Assembly (NCBI GenBank): GCA_028692255.1
Contig: JAQUXS010000002.1
Coordinates: 1 to 64,000 of the forward strand
DNA: 64,000 nt
Source: Clostridium sp.
Lineage (GTDB): Bacteria; Bacillota; Clostridia; Clostridiales; Clostridiaceae
Direction: 5' to 3'
This document shows, piece after piece, positions 50,586 through 61,191 of this stretch (its first letter is position 1; every line of letters starts with the position of its first letter). The translations under genes and the position numbers were made by a program. Below the pieces are notes generated by a model. It had not been told where the DNA came from. It worked only from the letters and a program-made list of their open reading frames with translations, and searched no databases.

Positions 50586-51280
50586 CTACTCCTTGTACAC
50601 ATTTTTATTCCACATATATCCAAGTCCTCTTTGAGTTATTATATACTCAGGTTTTTTTCATCTTCCTCAATTTTATGTCTTATTCTTTTTATATATACCG
50701 AAAGAGTATTCTCATCAAAAAATGCCTCTTCACCTTCAATTAACGCCTTTAATATATCTTTTCTTTTTATAATTTTTTTAGGACTATTCATAAATATCAA
50801 AATCAGCTTGTATTCCTGAGCAGTTAGCTTAATTTCAATATTACCTTTTATTATAGATGCCTTAGAAGTATCTACAACTATATTGCCACTTTTAAATTTA
50901 TCCCCTTTAACTGTACTTTTGTAGTTTCTCCTTATAAGTACTTTTATCCTTGACAAGAACTCTCTAACGCCAAAGGGTTTTGTTATATAATCATCTCCAC
51001 CTATTTCAAGGCCTAAAACTATATTAACCTCTTCATCTAATGCAGTTAAAAACATTATTGGCACATCACTTTTTTCCCTTATTTGTTTACACAGCGTATA
51101 TCCACTTCCATCTGGTAAATTTACATCTAAAATTATCAAATCAAATTTTTCAGTTTTAAATAATTCCTTACCCTCTTTAAAGGTTCCTACCCTTAAAACA
51201 TCATAGCCTTCATCCTTTAAAGTAAATTCTATACCTATAGCTAAAGCTTCATCATCCTCAACTAATAATAACCTGCTCAT
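50586..51280 (-). CDS. OmpR-family response regulator with a C-terminal frameshift in an A7 tract (supplied ORF 50639-51364)
   Basis: MSRLLLVEDDEALAIGIEF; intact wHTH tail CCT GAG TAT ATA ATA ACT CAA AGA GGA CTT GGA TAT ATG TGG in another frame. Confidence 0.85.
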
Positions 51281-51378
51281 AGTCCTCACCTCATTTATAT
51301 TATAAATGAATACTAAAAAAAATATAATGCATTCAAAACTTAAAGTTAAAAGTTTTAAACACATTATATCTATAATTT

Positions 51379-53841
51379 TTAATAATCTTCTCTTATTGTT
51401 TCAATTATATTATCCCTTTTTATTCTTCCAAGTGGTGCAAGTACTGAAATATATCCAATTATCAAAGCTGCTGATCCTGCAATAGCAATAGCTACCCATG
51501 GTATATTCCATGACAAAATCACTATGCCTTGAAATTGTCTAAACATAAGATACGAAAGAATAGTTGATATAACAGAACCATATATAGTTCCAACAATTCC
51601 ATAAAGCAGACCTTCTAGAACTATCATCTTTTTTAATCCTCTTTGTGTAAGACCTATAGCTTTAAGAGCTGCAAATTCTCTTTTTCTAAGTATTATATTT
51701 GTAGTTAAGGTATTTATAATATTCACGCTGCCTATGAGGGAAACTACAACTATAAAACCATATACTAATATCTCAACCATTAAAACCGAAGACTTAGATT
51801 GTCTATTTGAATCTATATTATCTATAACTTGCAGAGAAGGATTTTTACTTACAACTTTGTCTATTTGAGATTTAGCAGTATTTTCTTGTTTCAAATCTTT
51901 AATTGTTATTCCCACTCCATAAGGTTTTATATCTTTCACATCACTTAATTTTTCAGCTACAGTTGGAGTTGTTATAAGCTTTAATCCTTTTGTATTAAAG
52001 TCATCATTAAATGGGTCACTTTTTACAACTGCTAGAACCTTAACTTTTTTTAAATTTCCTATATCTTTATTATTTTGCTGAAGTTCAATTTCATCTCCAA
52101 CTTTTACATCTGCTATTTTACCTGAATATCTTTTCTTATACCCTCTTAATGTACCATTTATTACAACTATAACACCATCTTCATCATTTAATTTATTCTC
52201 ATCAATATTTCCTGAAGTCACATATTTTTTAGAATCCTCTAAAGCATTCTTGTCGTATACTTCAACATAACCAGCTTTAATCATAGTTTTCACAGTACCA
52301 TTAATTTTTGTTCTATTGTATACACCCCCAAGATTTCTCACGTCATTTAACTCTCTATCTATAGGTATATATTCAGAAAATTTATATCCGCTATAAGTTT
52401 TATAAACTCTGTTAACAGAACTAAGCTCTGTTAAATCTTTAATGCTCTTATCATCAATAGTCTGATCCTGTCCATTAGAAGAAGTTACTACAGAAAAATT
52501 TATATTATTAGATTCACTAGTATTTCCATTTACTCTAAGCGCCATATCCATAAAAGATTTAAAACTTATAAAAAGCACCACACTTATAATTATTGAAAAT
52601 ACCGTTATTCTATATCTTTTTTTATTTCTCTTGATATTTTTAGCTGCTAGTTCTCCTTCAAAGCCAAATATTTTACCTACTATTCTACTTTTTCTATTTT
52701 TAATTTTTTCCTTTGTTATTGACGTTCTACTATTTATAGCTACAAGCGGAGAAATTCTGCCTGCGAAAAGAGCGGGAAGCACTGCTGAAATGTATACAGA
52801 CACTATTCCAATCGCTGCACTAATTAATAATACTTGTGGTGAAATTGATACCTTCATAGGAAGAACAGAATCTGAACCAATTAACTTAAATACTATTTCA
52901 ATTATATTTATGGCTAGTATACCTAACAATAATCCAATAGGCACACTAACAGCAGCCAGTATACTTGCTTCTCTAAGTACCATATTTTTAAGCTGCCTTG
53001 GTGTCATTCCTATTGCCCTTAGAAGTCCAAATTGTTTCAGTCTTTCTACTACACTTATTTGAAAAGAATTGTATATTACTGCAATAGTAGCTATTACAAC
53101 TATTCCTATTATTATTCCAACTACACCTAGCAAGCTCTTTACATATGCATCTGAGCCTGATCCTTCAACATCTAAAAGGTAGCTGTTGTTTTGTACTGTT
53201 TTCTTACTAGCTAAGGAATCTAGCTCATTAACTGCCTTATTTAAGTTAGTTTTAGAACTTACTTCAGCTAATAGTATTGAATTTTTTGTATCTATTTTGT
53301 TATTTTTTGAAAGTAATACTGATTTATTTTTTATTTGATCCATTACACTATTATCTAAAAATCCTACAAGTTTGTATTTCTTATTTTGAAATTTTATAGT
53401 ATCTCCTATTTTTGCATTTTTATCAATATAGCTTAAAGTCCACTTTTCTAATGCCACTTCATTTTTGTTATTTGGCAGCCTTCCTTTATTTACTCTATAT
53501 GTTAAAAGTTCTAAAGCCTTATCCGTTGCAACCAAAGGCTCAAGAGTAATATCTTTTCCTACATTTATTCCTGTTCCCTGCTGCATAAGTCCACATCTCG
53601 ATACCTTAGGGTTACTCTTTACTTTAGATAACAAATCACTGTCTACTTTTAAATACTCTACGTGCCATGAACCATAAGTGCCTTTCATACTTTCAACTTC
53701 AGCACTTTGCATTCCCTTTAAAAATAGTCCAATACAGGTAATTAGTGCCACTGATAAGACTATGCCTATTATTGTAAGAATACTTTTTCTTTTACTTGCC
53801 ATTAGATACTTTCCTGTAAGTTTCTTATAACTAGTTATCAT
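51379..53841 (-). CDS. FtsX-type ABC transporter permease
   Basis: Two FtsX domains; RLKQFGLLRAIGMTPRQLK, REFAALKAIGLTQRGLK. Confidence 0.9.
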   Translation of the reverse strand: MITSYKKLTGKYLMASKRKSILTIIGIVLSVALITCIGLFLKGMQSAEVESMKGTYGSWHVEYLKVDSDLLSKVKSNPKVSRCGLMQQGTGINVGKDITLEPLVATDKALELLTYRVNKGRLPNNKNEVALEKWTLSYIDKNAKIGDTIKFQNKKYKLVGFLDNSVMDQIKNKSVLLSKNNKIDTKNSILLAEVSSKTNLNKAVNELDSLASKKTVQNNSYLLDVEGSGSDAYVKSLLGVVGIIIGIVVIATIAVIYNSFQISVVERLKQFGLLRAIGMTPRQLKNMVLREASILAAVSVPIGLLLGILAINIIEIVFKLIGSDSVLPMKVSISPQVLLISAAIGIVSVYISAVLPALFAGRISPLVAINSRTSITKEKIKNRKSRIVGKIFGFEGELAAKNIKRNKKRYRITVFSIIISVVLFISFKSFMDMALRVNGNTSESNNINFSVVTSSNGQDQTIDDKSIKDLTELSSVNRVYKTYSGYKFSEYIPIDRELNDVRNLGGVYNRTKINGTVKTMIKAGYVEVYDKNALEDSKKYVTSGNIDENKLNDEDGVIVVINGTLRGYKKRYSGKIADVKVGDEIELQQNNKDIGNLKKVKVLAVVKSDPFNDDFNTKGLKLITTPTVAEKLSDVKDIKPYGVGITIKDLKQENTAKSQIDKVVSKNPSLQVIDNIDSNRQSKSSVLMVEILVYGFIVVVSLIGSVNIINTLTTNIILRKREFAALKAIGLTQRGLKKMIVLEGLLYGIVGTIYGSVISTILSYLMFRQFQGIVILSWNIPWVAIAIAGSAALIIGYISVLAPLGRIKRDNIIETIREDY

Positions 53842-53860
53842 TATCTGCTTTCCTCCTTTC

Positions 53861-54547
53861 CTAATTATTTCTTAAACATTTATCTGAAATTATAGTTCCA
53901 TCTTCAATTGTAATTACACGTTCTGCTTCCTCTGCAATATTAATATCATGCGTTATAAGTATCAACGTCTGATTATATTTTTTAGCAGTTACCTTTAAGA
54001 GTTCAATAACTTCCTTTGAATTTTTACTGTCTAAATTTCCCGTTGGTTCATCTGCAAATATTATTGAAGGTTTATTTAAAAGTGCTCTGCCTATAGATAC
54101 TCTCTGCTGCTGTCCTCCTGACAATTCTGAAGGGTGATGATTTTTCCTTTCATTTAATCCTAAAAGTTCAATTATCTCTTTCAAATACGCCTTGTCTATC
54201 TTGTCATTGTCCATAAGTGCTGGAAGGGCAATGTTTTCTTCTACATCTAAAACTGGTATAAGATTAAAAAACTGAAATACAAAGCCAATTTTTCTTCTTC
54301 TGAATATTGCAAGTCTATCTTCCTTGTAATCATAAATGTTTTCTCCATCAATAATTACTTTACCCCCTGTAGGTCTGTCTAAACCTCCAAGAAGGTGAAG
54401 AAGCGTACTCTTTCCTGAACCTGAAGCCCCTATAATTGCCACAAATTCTCCTTTATTAACTGTTAAATTTATATTTTTCAAAGCCTCAACTTTATTTTCA
54501 CCTTTGCCATAGACTTTAGTTAAATTCTCTACCTTCAAAATTTCCAC
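53861..54547 (-). CDS. ABC transporter ATP-binding protein (LolD/MacB/BceA-type)
   Basis: GASGSGKSTLLHLLGGLD, LSGGQQQRVSIGRAL, FADEPTGNLDS. Confidence 0.95.
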   Translation of the reverse strand: MEILKVENLTKVYGKGENKVEALKNINLTVNKGEFVAIIGASGSGKSTLLHLLGGLDRPTGGKVIIDGENIYDYKEDRLAIFRRRKIGFVFQFFNLIPVLDVEENIALPALMDNDKIDKAYLKEIIELLGLNERKNHHPSELSGGQQQRVSIGRALLNKPSIIFADEPTGNLDSKNSKEVIELLKVTAKKYNQTLILITHDINIAEEAERVITIEDGTIISDKCLRNN

Positions 54548-54775
54548 GTTACCGTCTCCTTCATATTTTCTATATTTTAATTATATAGATAAGGGCTCAC
54601 TTATTACATATCTATAGCCTTACATATATCTTACAGATTTGTAATCTAAATAAAAATAGTTTTTATAAGCTACCAAATCTACATATATAAAAAATTAATT
54701 TGACAGTTTGTATAAAATAATATATTATATTAAATAATAACATAGTAAATCAATTTGAAAACTAAATACGTTTTT

Positions 54776-54876
54776 CTTATCAAGAGTGACGGAGGGATAG
54801 GCCCTATGAAGTCCGGCAACATCCGATAATATCGGAGATGTGCTAATTCCTACAGGATTATCCTGAAAGATGAGAA
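54776..54876 (+). promoter_or_regulatory. SAM-I (S-box) riboswitch aptamer
   Basis: CTTATCAAGAGTGACGGAGGGATAGGCCCTATGAAGTCCGGCAACATCCG...TGTGCTAATTCCTACAGGATTATCCTGAAAGATGAG. Confidence 0.96.
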
Positions 54877-54885
54877 TGTTTTTTT

Positions 54886-54926
54886 AACTGCTTCTTATTC
54901 TTATAGATAGGAAGCAGTTTTTTTTA
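54886..54926 (+). terminator. Riboswitch expression-platform terminator
   Basis: AACTGCTTCTTATTCTTATAGATAGGAAGCAGTTTTTTTT. Confidence 0.88.
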
Positions 54927-54947
54927 TTATATTACAGGAGGGGTTTT

Positions 54948-56102
54948 ATGGAAAATATAGATTGTAAAAATTTTGAAACAAACGCTGTTCATGGAAGCAG
55001 TAATTTTGAAAACAGAACTGGAGCTGTAAGTTACCCAATATATCAAAGTGCTACTTTTAGACATGAAGGTCTAAATAAAGGAACTGGATATGATTATTCA
55101 AGGCTTCAAAACCCAACAAGAGAGGAACTTGAAAAAACTGTTGCAGCTCTTGAAAGAGGAAATGAGTGTCTTGCATACTCTTCTGGAATGGCTGCAATAT
55201 CAAGTGTTCTTACTTTATTTAAAAGTGGAGACCATATAATTGTGTCAGATGACTTATATGGAGGAACCTATAGAATATTCGAAGAAATTTACAAAAATTA
55301 TGGAGTTGAAACAACTTATATTGATACAACAAATATTTTGAATATAAGCAAAAATATAAAAAACAATACGAAAGCTATATATTTAGAAACTCCAACAAAT
55401 CCCCTCATGAAAATTACAGACATACGAAAAGCCGCAGAATTAGCAAAAGAAAATAACATTTTACTTATAGTAGACAATACATTTCTAACACCTTATTATC
55501 AAAAACCACTTGAACTTGGTGCAGATATTGTTATTCATAGTGGAACAAAATATCTTTGTGGTCATAATGATACTATTTCTGGTTTTATTATTTTAAATGA
55601 TAGAAAAATAATCGAAAGATTAAGGTTTATACAAAATTCTGTTGGAGCGTCGCTCGCCCCCTTCGATAGTTGGCTTATTTTAAGAGGAATAAAAACTCTT
55701 CACATAAGGCTTGACAGGCAACAGGAAAATGCAATTAAATTAGCAGATTTTTTGTCTCAACATAGTAAAATTAAAAAAGTTCTTTATCCCGGCTTAAGAA
55801 ATCACCCAGGACATGAACTTTTAAAAACTGAAGCTTCAGGTTTCGGAGCAATGATTTCATTTTATGTAGATAGTAAAGAAACTGTAGAAAAAATACTTGA
55901 AAGAGTAAAAATCATTATCTTTGCTGAGAGTCTAGGTGGTGTTGAAAGTTTGATAACTTATCCATATGTTCAGACTCATGCTGATATTCCAGAAGATATA
56001 AAACAGAGATTAGGAGTTACAAAGACGCTTTTAAGACTTTCTGTTGGGATTGAAAATGTAGAAAACTTAATAAAAGATTTAGATAACTCTTTGAAAGACT
56101 AA
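54948..56102 (+). CDS. PLP trans-sulfuration enzyme (MetI/MetB-like)
   Basis: YPIYQSATFRHEG, YSRLQNPTREELE, SGTKYLCGHND; under the S-box. Confidence 0.88.
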   Translation: MENIDCKNFETNAVHGSSNFENRTGAVSYPIYQSATFRHEGLNKGTGYDYSRLQNPTREELEKTVAALERGNECLAYSSGMAAISSVLTLFKSGDHIIVSDDLYGGTYRIFEEIYKNYGVETTYIDTTNILNISKNIKNNTKAIYLETPTNPLMKITDIRKAAELAKENNILLIVDNTFLTPYYQKPLELGADIVIHSGTKYLCGHNDTISGFIILNDRKIIERLRFIQNSVGASLAPFDSWLILRGIKTLHIRLDRQQENAIKLADFLSQHSKIKKVLYPGLRNHPGHELLKTEASGFGAMISFYVDSKETVEKILERVKIIIFAESLGGVESLITYPYVQTHADIPEDIKQRLGVTKTLLRLSVGIENVENLIKDLDNSLKD

Positions 56103-56121
56103 ATTACTGGAGGAATGAAAA

Positions 56122-57255
56122 ATGAATTTTGGAACTAAACTTATACACAATGGCTATGAAATAGATAAAACTACAGGAGCATTAAGCATTCCTATATATC
56201 AAACATCAACTTTTCATCAAAATGATATTGACGGTAATATACCTTATGATTATTCAAGGTCAGGAAATCCTACAAGAGAGGCACTTGAAAAAACTATAGC
56301 TTTACTGGAAGGAGGCTATAGAGGCTTTGCATTTTCTTCAGGTATGGCTGCAATCTCTTCAGTACTAAGTATTTTTTCAGCACATAATCATATAATTGTA
56401 CCTAAAGATGTTTATGGTGGAACTTACAGAATAACCTCACAATATTTTTCGAGATTTGAATTTGAATGTGAATTTGTTGATACAACTAGCATAGATAAGG
56501 TAATGCACTCAATAAAGAAAAATACAAAAGCAATCTACATAGAGACACCTTCTAACCCCTTGATGAAAATAACAAATATAAGGGAAATAGTTAAACTTGC
56601 AAAAGAACATAATTTACTTGTCATTGTAGATAATACTTTTATGTCTCCATATCTCCAAAGGCCATTAGAGCTTGGAGCTGACATAGTAGTGCACAGTGCG
56701 ACAAAATTCTTAAATGCTCACAGTGATGTTGTTGCAGGACTGGCAATTGTAAAAAATAAAGAATTAGCCGACAAGGTATACTTCGTTCAGAACGCTTTTG
56801 GAGCTGTACTTGGGCCTCAGGATTCCTGGCTACTATTAAGAGGCATAAAGACTTTAAAAGTTAGAATGAGTTATGAGCAAAAAAGTGCCGGCAAACTTGC
56901 AGAATGGCTGTTAACTAATCCATATGTAAATCGTGTTTATTACCCAGGTATATCTGGTCATTTAGGAAAGGAGATTCATTTTTCTCAGGCATCTGGAGCT
57001 GGAGCAGTGCTATCGTTTGAAGCCTGTAGCAGCGAAAAGGCAAGCAATTTTATGAAAAAAGTTAAATGTGCAGCAGTTGGTGTAAGCCTTGGAGGAGTTG
57101 AAACAATTGTGTCCTATCCCTGTAAAATGTCTCACGCTGAAATTCCCCATGATGAGAGAATTAAACTTGGAATAAGCGATAATTTAATAAGAGTATCTGT
57201 GGGCCTTGAAGAATTAGAAGATTTAATTGGAGATTTTCAAAATGCATTGAAATAG
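56122..57255 (+). CDS. PLP trans-sulfuration enzyme (MetC-like), paralogue of the upstream gene
   Basis: IPIYQTSTFHQND, YSRSGNPTREALE, SATKFLNAHSDVVAG. Confidence 0.88.
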   Translation: MNFGTKLIHNGYEIDKTTGALSIPIYQTSTFHQNDIDGNIPYDYSRSGNPTREALEKTIALLEGGYRGFAFSSGMAAISSVLSIFSAHNHIIVPKDVYGGTYRITSQYFSRFEFECEFVDTTSIDKVMHSIKKNTKAIYIETPSNPLMKITNIREIVKLAKEHNLLVIVDNTFMSPYLQRPLELGADIVVHSATKFLNAHSDVVAGLAIVKNKELADKVYFVQNAFGAVLGPQDSWLLLRGIKTLKVRMSYEQKSAGKLAEWLLTNPYVNRVYYPGISGHLGKEIHFSQASGAGAVLSFEACSSEKASNFMKKVKCAAVGVSLGGVETIVSYPCKMSHAEIPHDERIKLGISDNLIRVSVGLEELEDLIGDFQNALK

Positions 57256-57296
57256 ATGAGTTCAATATGTGCTAAACAATTTTTTATAACAACATT

Positions 57297-57332
57297 AAGA
57301 ACTCCTTGGTCACAGTGTACAAGGAGTTCTTA
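57297..57332. terminator. Palindromic terminator between convergent genes
   Basis: AAGAACTCCTTGGTCACAGTGTACAAGGAGTTCTT. Confidence 0.6.
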
Positions 57333-57364
57333 ATGCTACTCTTTCAAATCATAAATTCAAGTAA

Positions 57365-58348
57365 TTATTTTGCTATAAGACTATTAATACTAACAGATTT
57401 ACTCATCATTCCATTTTTCTTTAAAAAGTCTTCTGTTTTTTTAAGATCTTCAATGTCCTTACTTGTTATTTTAGGATTAAAATCATATAGCTTGTACATT
57501 TCTTTAACTTCACTAACTGAAAGTTTTTCTTCCTCTGCAGTTATTTTAAAAGTTTCGTCACTATTATTCTTCATATAACTTAAACTTTTATTATGAACTG
57601 AAAGATATCTCTTTACAACATCAGGATGTTCTTTCAAAAATTTTCCGCTGACACCTATAACAATTGTGCCATCTAAAAGTCCCTGTCCTGTTGTTATTAC
57701 ATGTGCACCATTTTTCTTTGCATTATCAACTGCTGCACCTGCAACAAGAGCTGCATCTGCTTTTCCTGACAAAAGTGCTGAAACGCCATCTGGTATACCC
57801 ATATTTATAAATTGTACATTACTTTCGCTCAATTTATCCTTATTAAGTGCTGCTAACAAAAGTTGATGAAGTACTGTCCCCTTAGGTCCAACTACCTTTT
57901 TGCCTTTTAGATCACTTATTGTCTTTATTGATGGATCCTTTGCCATAATTGTAAATGCCTTTGGTGCCCTACTGTAAACACCTATTATTTTAATATCCAC
58001 TCCATTAGCAGCCCCTAATATAACTGAAGTTGCTCCAATTGCATTACAAAAGTCAAGTGAACCTGCTGCAACTGCTTCTGTCATTTTAGAGCCTTCTGTT
58101 ATTTCAGGATATGTTATATTTATATTATCCTTTGAAAATTCTTTTTCAAAAAGTTTTTGTCTTTTTTCAACAATTGATGGTACATTAAGAGGTGATTTTA
58201 CATAAGAAATACTTATATTCTTAGGTAAACTTTCTTTTTTATTAGCACTTGAACTAACTGTGCTAGCTGAATTTGAATTACACCCTGAAAATAAAGTTAA
58301 AACAATAGAAATAATCAGTAAAACGTTTAATTTTTTATACCATTTCAT
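57365..58348 (-). CDS. ABC transporter substrate-binding lipoprotein (SsuA/TauA/NrtA family)
   Basis: Lipobox LFSGCNSNS; EAVAAGSLDFCNAIG; DLKGKKVVGPKGT. Confidence 0.88.
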   Translation of the reverse strand: MKWYKKLNVLLIISIVLTLFSGCNSNSASTVSSSANKKESLPKNISISYVKSPLNVPSIVEKRQKLFEKEFSKDNINITYPEITEGSKMTEAVAAGSLDFCNAIGATSVILGAANGVDIKIIGVYSRAPKAFTIMAKDPSIKTISDLKGKKVVGPKGTVLHQLLLAALNKDKLSESNVQFINMGIPDGVSALLSGKADAALVAGAAVDNAKKNGAHVITTGQGLLDGTIVIGVSGKFLKEHPDVVKRYLSVHNKSLSYMKNNSDETFKITAEEEKLSVSEVKEMYKLYDFNPKITSKDIEDLKKTEDFLKKNGMMSKSVSINSLIAK

Positions 58349-59090
58349 TTTTGTCCCCCCATATATTGCTACAATGATTTAATATTTTAGATTTATATTT
58401 TAAAAATTCCACACTGTTAACATCTCTAACATATTTCATATCAATAGGTAATTCTTTAACTTTTAATCCATTATTCATAATTACAATTTTCTGTCCCAAG
58501 TAAAGAGCTTCTTCTATATCATGAGTAACAAATAAAATTGTCTTATTCATTTTAGTAAATATTTTTATAAGCTCATTTTGAAGCTTTCTTCTTGTAAATG
58601 CATCCAAGGCTCCTAGCGGCTCATCCATAAGTATAATGTCTGGATCATAGCAAAGAGTTCTTCCAAGTGAAACTCTCTGTGCCATGCCACCTGAAATTTG
58701 CGAAGGATAAGCTTTTCTAAATTTATAGAGTCCCAATAGTTTTAAATTTGAATCTACAACATTTTTTAACGATTCATCTTTTTTCGAATTCTTAATTGAA
58801 AACGCTACATTTTCTTCCACCGTTAACCACGGCATAAGTCTAGGCTCTTGAAACACAATTGATATCTTTTTCTTGCCATCCTCACAATTAATAAATTCAA
58901 CAGAGCCAGCGGTTTTTTGCTCAAGTCCGCATAATATTCTCAGTAATGTAGTTTTTCCACATCCACTTTTACCTATAATAGTCACAAAACTTTTATCACC
59001 AATCTCAAGATCAATATTATTAAGAACTTTTAATTCACTTCCATCTGCATTAAAAGTTTTACACAAATTTTTAATTAGAAGCCCAGCCAT
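58335..59090 (-). CDS. ABC transporter ATP-binding protein (SsuB-like)
   Basis: GKSGCGKTTLLRILCGLEQ, ISGGMAQRVSLGRTL, LMDEPLGALDAFTR. Confidence 0.93.
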   Translation of the reverse strand: MAGLLIKNLCKTFNADGSELKVLNNIDLEIGDKSFVTIIGKSGCGKTTLLRILCGLEQKTAGSVEFINCEDGKKKISIVFQEPRLMPWLTVEENVAFSIKNSKKDESLKNVVDSNLKLLGLYKFRKAYPSQISGGMAQRVSLGRTLCYDPDIILMDEPLGALDAFTRRKLQNELIKIFTKMNKTILFVTHDIEEALYLGQKIVIMNNGLKVKELPIDMKYVRDVNSVEFLKYKSKILNHCSNIWGDKNEMV

Positions 59091-59093
59091 ACT

Positions 59094-59846
59094 TTACCTC
59101 TTTCCATAATATTTCATTATTTCTTTTGATATTTTTATAAGTATACTGTCAATAAAGTATCCTACTATTCCTATAGATAATATTCCTACTATTACAATAT
59201 CAGGTCTTGAAAGCTGCTCTGCATCTATTATCATGTATCCTATACCAGAAGATGCTGCAATAAGTTCTGCACCCATAAGTGCTCTCCAGCTATATCCAAG
59301 TCCAAGCTGAACTCCAGTGATAATACTAGGAACTGCCTGAGGTAGTATTATTCTAAAAAATTTCTCTTTCTTGCTTAAATGAAAAACTTCCCCAACTTCC
59401 AGCAACTTTTTATCGTAATTCATAATACCATTTAAAGTATTTGAGAATATAGGAAAAAATGTAGCTAGAAAAATAACTACAAACTTTGAGGTCTCTCCTA
59501 TTCCAAACCACAATATTAAAATTGGTATTGCAGCTATAGGTGGTATGTGCCTCATAAATTCCAAAAATGGGTTTATATATGCCATCATATTAGGTCTTGT
59601 ACCTAAAAACACTGCAAGTGGAAATGCAAAAATAAATGTTATTAAAAATCCACTTATAACTCTAAAAATACTTACAGACAAATTTCTTAAAAGTTCACCT
59701 GTTTTAAGCATTTCATATGCTGTATTTAAAATAACAAGAGGTGAAGGCAAAATATAACTATTTACAATATTAGCCTTACTTGCAATAAACCAAATTAAAA
59801 TTATGACCAATGGTAAAATACTACCTTTAATTTTTTTCATAATCAT
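59094..59846 (-). CDS. ABC transporter permease (SsuC-like)
   Basis: BPD permease; LPQAVPSIITGVQLGLGYSWRALMGAELIAA. Confidence 0.92.
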   Translation of the reverse strand: MIMKKIKGSILPLVIILIWFIASKANIVNSYILPSPLVILNTAYEMLKTGELLRNLSVSIFRVISGFLITFIFAFPLAVFLGTRPNMMAYINPFLEFMRHIPPIAAIPILILWFGIGETSKFVVIFLATFFPIFSNTLNGIMNYDKKLLEVGEVFHLSKKEKFFRIILPQAVPSIITGVQLGLGYSWRALMGAELIAASSGIGYMIIDAEQLSRPDIVIVGILSIGIVGYFIDSILIKISKEIMKYYGKR

Positions 59847-59992
59847 TCCTCATAAGTTAGTAAAATATTAAAATACAAATCAATCCCAATTATTACACAA
59901 TTCATGTATAAATTCAACTTTGAAAACATTTGCACAACTGATTTGTCAAAATATTTGAATTTGTGCTAATATTTATATGAGGAGTGATTTTT

Positions 59993-60637
59993 ATGTATCA
60001 AGAAATTTCCTATGAAATACTTGAAAATATACCTGTTTTTAAATGTAGTTTCTGCAATAATTGCCACTGTTTAGAAAGTAAGAATGCATTCAATTTACAT
60101 AGAGGTTGCTGTTTTTATTTTCCTAAATATAATCTATTTGACATAAAAAATTTAATTAATTTCAATAAACCTTTTCTTTTTAAGCTTATTCAAATGAAGA
60201 ATTCAGTGCTTCATAATTTTTATATTGAAGTTCAAGGTGATTTTGACAATAAAAAATATGAGGATTTTCTAAAAAACAATATCAATGAAAACTTAAACAA
60301 ATATAGCGATTTTGATCCAAAACTTTTCTTTAAAAAATGCTGTTTTGTAACTGAACATGGCTGCAAACTTAATTTTAAACTAAGACCTCATCAATGCAAT
60401 TTATATCTTTGTAGAGAAGTTATAGAAAACTGTAATGATAGTTATTCAAAATATTCAAGAGAAAGGAAAGATTATTTTGCATACTGCAAATTTGTAGATA
60501 TGATACTTCAAGGTGAGCTTTACAAAAGTCACGTAAACCTTAAAACTGATTTACAAAAATCTATAGCTATACTTGAAAAAACCAAAATAGACACTTTTGA
60601 TTTTTCCAAGCTAGATAAAATACAAATTTCAAGTTAA
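59993..60637 (+). CDS. Cys-rich conserved protein, possibly YkgJ-like metal-binding
   Basis: CSFCNNCHC, RGCCFYFP, KKCCFVTEHGC, RPHQCNLYLC; promoter-like TTGTCA-N18-TAATAT just upstream. Confidence 0.45.
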   Translation: MYQEISYEILENIPVFKCSFCNNCHCLESKNAFNLHRGCCFYFPKYNLFDIKNLINFNKPFLFKLIQMKNSVLHNFYIEVQGDFDNKKYEDFLKNNINENLNKYSDFDPKLFFKKCCFVTEHGCKLNFKLRPHQCNLYLCREVIENCNDSYSKYSRERKDYFAYCKFVDMILQGELYKSHVNLKTDLQKSIAILEKTKIDTFDFSKLDKIQISS

Positions 60638-60639
60638 TT

Positions 60640-61110
60640 TTATAAATATTTATTCATATTTTTATTTTGTTTCAATTCATTTACAAGGGATTTTATTTCC
60701 TGGTCTCTATTTTTATCCATTACGAGAATTACATCTTTTGAGTCCACTACAATAAGATCCTTTATTCCAAATCCTATTATAAGTTTATCTTTTGCAAATA
60801 TGCAGCAATTCTCACTTTGATCCAGAAAAGTTTTTCCACTTATACTGTTATTTCTATACTTACTTATAAATCTTGCTAAAGAACCAAAGCTTCCAATGTC
60901 ATCCCAAATAAAATTACTCTTTATGACATATGCCTTTCTTGTTTTCTGCATTACTCCAAAATCCACAGATATTCCATTAATAAGTTCATATTGCGTTTTC
61001 ACTGTATCTTCTTCATTTTCTGTGTCTAAATCTTTATATATTTCCATAAGATTTTTGTACATTTTGGGAAGATATTTTTCCATTTCCCTAAGGAATGTAT
61101 CTGCTCTCAT
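60640..61110 (-). pseudogene. manC: Mannose-1-phosphate guanylyltransferase, C-terminal fragment only
   Basis: RADTFLREMEKYLPKMYKNL, KSNFIWDDIGSFGSL; N-terminal nucleotidyltransferase core absent upstream. Confidence 0.75.
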
Positions 61111-61191
61111 TACTATAATTTAATTTTTCTGCATATTATTTATTAGGCTTCATTTTATTATATATTTATAACTTTAGAAAGGATATTAAAT

